Positions 33,962 through 38,061 of a stretch of 38,061 nucleotides of DNA are shown piece by piece; the stretch's first letter is position 1; the number at the start of each line of letters is the position of its first letter. The stretch is taken from the NCBI GenBank assembly GCA_018821715.1, contig JAHJLN010000222.1:1-38061 (forward strand). The letters run 5' to 3'. The notes under the pieces were generated by a model. It did no database searches. It was not told where the DNA came from and saw only the letters and a program-made list of their open reading frames with translations. The stretch comes from Pseudomonadota bacterium (GTDB lineage Bacteria; Desulfobacterota; Desulfobacteria; Desulfobacterales; Desulfobacteraceae). The position numbers were made by a program, and so were the translations under genes.

Positions 33962-35305
33962 TCAATCCGGTTTCAGCTCGTACCGCTTGATCTTATTGTA
34001 AAGAGTGGACCTGTCAATACCAAGGATGACTGAACACTTGGAAACATTCCAGCCGGTCTGATACAGAATTTTCAGAATATGCTGTTTTTCCACATCGTTC
34101 AAAGAAAAATACCGAACTTTCAGATCCTCTTCCTGGGAAGCACCAATGGGAAGGTCCTGGGGGGTTATGGTACGGGTCTTACAGACCACCACAGCACGCT
34201 CAATGGCATTGGACAGTTCCCTGACATTTCCAGGCCATTCATACAGCATCAATTCATCCATTGCATCCCGGCTGATCCTTTCCACTCCGCGATTTACCTC
34301 CTGGGTGAATTTGTTTAAAAAATGCTCTGCTAAAAGCGGGATATCTTCTTTGCGTTCCCTTAAGGGCGGCATGGTAAATGAAATCACATTGAGGCGGTAA
34401 TAAAAGTCCTCTCGAAAGGTTCTGTTTTTTATAGCCTGTTCAAGGTCTGCATTGGTCGCGGCGATAACCCTGAAATCTGCTGTAATGGGTTGGGTTCCCC
34501 CGACTTTGTAAAATATCTTATCCTCCAGCACCTGGAGCATGTCAATCTGCATGCGCATGGTGATTTCACCGATTTCATCCAAAAAAAGGGTTCCACCGGA
34601 TGCCATTTCAAGTCGACCTTTCCGGGTTTCCTTGGCATCGGTAAATGCGCCTCTCCTGTGGCCAAACAGCTCGCTTTCCATGATATGTTTGGGAATGGCA
34701 CCACAATTCACGCTGACAAAGGGACCGGCCATCATCCGGCTGTTGGAATGAATGGCCTTGGCAGCCAGGCCTTTTCCGGAACCGGTTTCACCGGTAATCA
34801 AAACAGATGAATCAACCTCTCGTATGTCTTCAATTAACCTGAAAATCTCCTGCATAGGTTTTGACTGCCCTATCATGCTTTCAAACCGGGTCCGGTTTTC
34901 ATATTCTTCTTTTAAAAAAATATTCTCTGTTTTCCTTGCCCGGTGGTCTATCAGTTTCTGGATCAGCACCCCGAGTTCATCGGGATCAAAGGGCTTTAAA
35001 ATATAGTCAAATGCATGGGATTTCATGGCCTGCACTGCCGAGGGGATTGATCCGAATGCCGTGATCATGATCGCATCAATATCAGGATATTCCTCCTTTA
35101 CATGAATGAGCACATCCAGGCCGCTGATTCCGTCCATCTGAATATCCAATAGCAGGATATCAAAACTTTCCTGTTTTAATATTTCCAGAGCCTCCTCTCC
35201 GCTTGCTGCGGTACTGATGTGATATCCGTCCCTTCTCAGCCATCCGGCAAGCGATTCGCGGATCACCATCTCATCATCCACTATAAGAATCCTTACCTGT
35301 CCCAT
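33962..35305 (-). CDS. NtrC-type sigma-54-dependent response regulator
   Basis: The 447-residue protein (ATG 35305 behind a strong AAGGAGG; the longer frame upstream lacks a site) has a receiver domain with phospho-acceptor Asp54 and Lys104, an AAA+ domain with Walker A GETGSGKG (172-179), GAFTDA (219-224) in place of the usual GAFTGA sigma-54 contact loop, Walker B TLFLDEIGE, and a Fis-type helix-turn-helix at the C-terminus (WNVSKCSVILGIDRSTLY). It should activate sigma-54 promoters, the nearest being at 31437. The likely kinase is the PAS kinase at 29843-31051. GAFTDA is a known minor variant but can alter sigma-54 contact. Confidence 0.93.
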   Translation of the reverse strand: MGQVRILIVDDEMVIRESLAGWLRRDGYHISTAASGEEALEILKQESFDILLLDIQMDGISGLDVLIHVKEEYPDIDAIMITAFGSIPSAVQAMKSHAFDYILKPFDPDELGVLIQKLIDHRARKTENIFLKEEYENRTRFESMIGQSKPMQEIFRLIEDIREVDSSVLITGETGSGKGLAAKAIHSNSRMMAGPFVSVNCGAIPKHIMESELFGHRRGAFTDAKETRKGRLEMASGGTLFLDEIGEITMRMQIDMLQVLEDKIFYKVGGTQPITADFRVIAATNADLEQAIKNRTFREDFYYRLNVISFTMPPLRERKEDIPLLAEHFLNKFTQEVNRGVERISRDAMDELMLYEWPGNVRELSNAIERAVVVCKTRTITPQDLPIGASQEEDLKVRYFSLNDVEKQHILKILYQTGWNVSKCSVILGIDRSTLYNKIKRYELKPD

Positions 35306-35385
35306 ACCTGCCTCCTTATAAGATTGTGCCCAATGGTGAAACAACACAGCCCATGCCATATCCTTTACGCCGCTTTTTTAGCATA

Positions 35386-36009
35386 TCAGCGATACTCTAT
35401 CAGGGTTTCTTTGGTGTGACGTCTTCGGGGAGGTTGCTCTCCGGCCCTGTAACCGAGGGCCACAAGAACGGCAACCTCATATTTTTGCGTATCAATTTTA
35501 AGAATGGTTTCCACCCTGTCCTTTTCAAATCCTTCCATGGGACAGGAATCAATTTTCATGGATGCCGCAGCTGTCATGATATTGGCCAAAGCAATATAGC
35601 ACTGCTTGGCGCACCATGCATAGGTGCTCATCTCAGGGAACACCTCTGTTTCCATATACCATTTATATCGATCAATATAGGCAAGGGTGGCATCTTCAGG
35701 CAGTCCTCTCCGCATGAAACTGTCTTTTACATATTCATTGCCGGGTGTGACAAGCTCTGGCCGGGCAAGGATGACAATCACATGGCTGGCATCGGTTATC
35801 TGGGCCTGATCCCAGCAGGCAGGCCGAAGTTGCTGCAGAACCTGTTTTGATTCAAGGACTAAAAATTTCCAGGCCTCCATGCCGAATGAACTGGGAGAAA
35901 GACAGCCTGCCGCAAGGATGGTATCCAGATCCTGACGGGATATTTTTTTTTCTGGATCAAATTTTTTACAGGCATGACGAAACGTTAAGGCTTCAATAAC
36001 CGGATTCAT
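35386..36009 (-). CDS. Nitroreductase-family flavoprotein
   Basis: The 207-residue protein follows the FMN-dependent nitroreductase family: ALTFRHACKKFDPEKKIS with the FMN-contacting Arg near the N-terminus, LSPSSFGMEAWKFLVL, the MKIDSCPMEGFEK segment, and a C-terminal VALGYRAGEQPPRRRHTKE. It is probably a cytoplasmic, dimeric NAD(P)H oxidoreductase; natural substrates are unknown. GGAGAT precedes the ATG. It stands 80 bases upstream of the response regulator on the same strand, so partial read-through is possible, but no operon link is proven. Confidence 0.9.
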   Translation of the reverse strand: MNPVIEALTFRHACKKFDPEKKISRQDLDTILAAGCLSPSSFGMEAWKFLVLESKQVLQQLRPACWDQAQITDASHVIVILARPELVTPGNEYVKDSFMRRGLPEDATLAYIDRYKWYMETEVFPEMSTYAWCAKQCYIALANIMTAAASMKIDSCPMEGFEKDRVETILKIDTQKYEVAVLVALGYRAGEQPPRRRHTKETLIEYR

Positions 36010-36239
36010 CTGGATCTCCTCTGGTTTGATTCCATTTGTATAAAATGATCAGAGTATAAATAATTCTTCACACAAACAAAAGGAATTATTGAAAAACTTG
36101 AGATTTATTTTTAACCGGGTTTTAAAATTTCTATGGACATAGGTCTGAATGAAATCTGATAGCATGATTTTCAATACACCAATTGGTTGGCGTTTGCCAG
36201 AAAAAATGGGCTTTTCTCAAACAATTCGAGGATGCAAAC

Positions 36240-36285
36240 AAAAAAGTCCCTGAACAGAATTCTGTCCAGGGACTTTATTTTTCAA
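36240..36285 (-). terminator. Strong Rho-independent terminator after the cold-shock gene
   Basis: A 10-bp outer stem, AAAGTCCCTG (36243-36252) with CAGGGACTTT (36267-36276), encloses an inner ACAG-AATT-CTGT stem. On the minus strand a T run follows, about 45 bases after the stop of the gene at 36328. Confidence 0.85.
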
Positions 36286-36327
36286 GTCATCAAGATGACT
36301 TTATTAATTAGCAAATAAAACGGTTAA

Positions 36328-36531
36328 CTAAACCACGGTTACATTTGCTGCTGAAGGTCCTTTTTGACCTTCTTCGATGTCAAAGGAAACTCGGTCCCCT
36401 TCATTAAGGGATTTGAAACCTGTTGTGTTAATTCCTGAATGATGCACGAATACATCTTTTCCGCCGTTTTCCTGTTCGATAAATCCAAAACCTTTTGAGT
36501 CGTTAAACCATTTTACGATACCGCTAGCCAT
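36328..36531 (-). CDS. cspA: CspA-family cold-shock protein
   Basis: The 67-residue protein is a single OB fold with RNP1 (KGFGFIEQ) and RNP2 (DVFVHHSGI) in place, starting [14 protein letters not shown]. It binds single-stranded RNA and DNA as an RNA chaperone. GGAGAT precedes the ATG. A promoter is seen at 36663-36690, giving a leader of about 120 bases, as is typical of cold-regulated csp mRNAs, and a strong terminator follows. It is therefore a single-gene transcript. Confidence 0.96.
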   Translation of the reverse strand: MASGIVKWFNDSKGFGFIEQENGGKDVFVHHSGINTTGFKSLNEGDRVSFDIEEGQKGPSAANVTVV

Positions 36532-36662
36532 GTTGGCAATCTCCTAATAAAAATAAAAAATATTTGTTTCTAACTTTGGGGGGTAACCACATTTGAATAT
36601 TGGGGATATACGCCTTAAAGAGGAAACATTTGCGCGTCACTTATATCAGCGCAACTTCACCC

Positions 36663-36690
36663 ATAATATAGAAATTAAAATTAAAGTCAA
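36663..36690 (-). promoter_or_regulatory. Promoter of the cold-shock gene with long leader
   Basis: Minus-strand TTGACT (36685-36690) and TATTAT (36663-36668) are 16 bases apart. Transcription would start near 36655 and leave about 120 untranslated bases. The nearby 36532-36765 gap holds no gene. Confidence 0.6.
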
Positions 36691-36765
36691 GCATTAAATT
36701 ATTTTTTTATTTTAATCGGCATTTTTTTTGCATAATGCCCATCACTATTTTGGGAAATTGTACGA

Positions 36766-37635
36766 TCAATTATTTTGAATAAACGGCAGGATCGTCTCTA
36801 TTGTCCTGTCCGGATCTTCCATCATCAAAAAATGACCCAAATCTTTTAATTCAATAAAGGTACAGTTCTTAATTTTTTTTGTCAGTTTTATGCCCGCCTG
36901 CTTATGGAACAGATCAGAATTTTCCCCCCTGACGACCAGAACCGGAACGGTTATCCTGCCTGCATGCTGCCAGGTGTTGACGGGCACGGTTTCATAAATC
37001 TGTGCCTCAAATTCAGGATTACAGCACAGTTCAAAGGTGGTTGCCGTATCTTTTTCAATAGCGGTATTCACATAAGCTTCAACATATTCCGGCTTCCAGG
37101 ACTCGAACATTCCCTTGCCTGAATAATGATCCATGGCCTCCTTTATAGAAAGAAATTCAGATTTTTTGGTCCGGGTCCTCTTTGGAAGTGACAGATTTCC
37201 GGCAAGCCCCATTTTCCTGATCAGATCGGCTAACCAGACAATTTTAAAGGGAAATATAACAGGGTCCAGCAGGATTATTTTTGAAAAAAGATGGGGGAAT
37301 AAGGCTGCGGCCGCATAGGTAAAATATCCGCCGATGGAATGACCCATGCCGATAACCGGAGGATTTGTAATACTTAAAACAACCTGTTCAAGATCCTTGA
37401 TAAAGATATCCCAGTTTTTAACCGGTGCCGTGTTCTCCTTTGTGGAAAAACCGTGTCCCCTGATATCGGCTGCATAAACTTTAAGGTTATGGGAACAAAG
37501 CTTTTCTAAAAATGGCAGATAGGTGCCGGCACTCAAAGAATTGCCGTGACAAAAATGAATTTGATCCCCGGATTCTCCCAGGGCATGGTAATGAAAAAAA
37601 CCCTGGCTGGTATTGATGAATTTTTCTTTTATCAT
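36766..37635 (-). CDS. Alpha/beta-hydrolase
   Basis: The 289-residue protein has the hydrolase fold with nucleophile elbow GMGHSIGGYF, an oxyanion-region HGNSLSAGTYLPFL (HGN near residue 30), catalytic Asp in VVRGENSDLF and His in LGHFLMMED near the C-terminus. It is probably a soluble esterase or C-C hydrolase of unknown substrate. The gene follows the ComF-type gene by 53 bases on the same strand, so it may be co-transcribed. A weak stem (GGCATT/AATGCC near 36720-36740) lies downstream. Confidence 0.88.
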   Translation of the reverse strand: MIKEKFINTSQGFFHYHALGESGDQIHFCHGNSLSAGTYLPFLEKLCSHNLKVYAADIRGHGFSTKENTAPVKNWDIFIKDLEQVVLSITNPPVIGMGHSIGGYFTYAAAALFPHLFSKIILLDPVIFPFKIVWLADLIRKMGLAGNLSLPKRTRTKKSEFLSIKEAMDHYSGKGMFESWKPEYVEAYVNTAIEKDTATTFELCCNPEFEAQIYETVPVNTWQHAGRITVPVLVVRGENSDLFHKQAGIKLTKKIKNCTFIELKDLGHFLMMEDPDRTIETILPFIQNN

Positions 37636-37688
37636 TATGTTTTTCTTTTTGCCTTTATTCTCTGATGAATGAATCTGTGAATGATGGT

Positions 37689-38061
37689 TCAGGTTCTGGC
37701 CAGTACCAGGGCATCCACTTTTTGGGCCCCATGTTTTAATAATTGCAAGGCGGCTTCATTGCATGTAGCCCCTGTGGTAAACACATCATCAATCAGGAGA
37801 ATGTGCTGATCTTCAATTGCCTTTAAATTTACAACCTTAAAGGCATTTTTCAAATTGGCTTTTCTGTGTTCAATGTCAAAACCTGTTTGCGGCTGTGTTT
37901 TTTTTACCCGGACAAGTGAACCGCTGTCAATCTTCCATAAAGGCGATTGTTCCATATTTTGTCGATAAAATGTCACAAAATTTCTAATGAGTAAAAATGA
38001 TTGGTTAAATCCTCTTTTCCTCAATTTTACAGTATGCAACGGCACGGACATTATCAGGTCA
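37689..38061 (-). CDS. comF: ComF-family phosphoribosyltransferase (partial, N-terminus beyond window)
   Basis: The frame is open through the window end: residues DLI precede MSVPLHTVKLRKRGFNQS, so the ATG at 38051 is internal and the true start lies outside. The segment PLHxxKLRxRGFNQS and the PRPP-binding loop ILLIDDVFTTGAT identify ComF. ComF proteins assist DNA uptake in competent bacteria and are also kept in many that are not known to be competent. The N-terminal zinc-ribbon expected upstream is not visible. Confidence 0.9.
   Translation of the reverse strand, partial: DLIMSVPLHTVKLRKRGFNQSFLLIRNFVTFYRQNMEQSPLWKIDSGSLVRVKKTQPQTGFDIEHRKANLKNAFKVVNLKAIEDQHILLIDDVFTTGATCNEAALQLLKHGAQKVDALVLART

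Noticed and set aside
35326-35850. 174-codon plus-strand frame
   Set aside because: Antisense to the nitroreductase gene; no family features.

Overview
The window (about 41% G+C by eye) looks like chromosome from a strictly anaerobic Desulfobacterota member, most likely a Desulfobacteraceae sulfate reducer (Desulfobacula/Desulfobacter-like). This is inferred from protein content: a small 2[4Fe-4S] ferredoxin, Cys-rich PAS kinases with NtrC-type regulators and a sigma-54 promoter, an LptD/RND Gram-negative envelope, an archaemetzincin, and several UUG/GUG starts. No rRNA, tRNA, CRISPR array or intact insertion sequence was seen.

Layout. 1-4.3 kb: a partial HDOD/GAF signalling protein (-), a small membrane protein with an Ada-like Cys domain, a decayed cupin gene, and an EamA transporter with a DDAH-family hydrolase in one operon. 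4.3-7.9 kb (-): ferredoxin, then a cysteine synthase fused to a cysteinyl-tRNA-synthetase-like domain that has lost HIGH and KMSKS, translationally coupled to an unknown 320-aa protein. 7.9-14.9 kb (+): lptD, a NusG-like antiterminator overlapping it, HU/IHF, holB, ricT and metG. 14.9-21.2 kb (+): a transpeptidase-like PBP without glycosyltransferase, a 1232-aa GlmS paralogue and an MFS transporter. 21.2-23.7 kb: gene remnants, a higBA toxin-antitoxin pair and an AAA ATPase with a palindromic promoter. 23.9-29.8 kb (-): a complete tripartite RND pump (membrane fusion protein, HAE1 permease, TolC-type lipoprotein) with overlapping genes.

29.8-35.3 kb is the most interesting part. A Cys-rich PAS histidine kinase (-) and an NtrC-type response regulator (-) bracket a two-gene (+) operon preceded by a textbook -24/-12 sigma-54 promoter and two upstream repeats placed like enhancer sites. 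The operon encodes two paralogous proteins, each with two C-x12-C-x5-C-x2-C motifs followed by a GcvH-like fold that lacks the lipoyl lysine. An archaemetzincin gene converges on the operon. Together they read as a self-contained signalling module whose output is a pair of probable metal-binding or redox, non-lipoylated H-protein relatives.

35.4-38.1 kb (-): nitroreductase, cold-shock protein with long leader and strong terminator, alpha/beta hydrolase, and a ComF-type phosphoribosyltransferase cut by the window edge. All functions are read from motifs and family memory; no searches were run.
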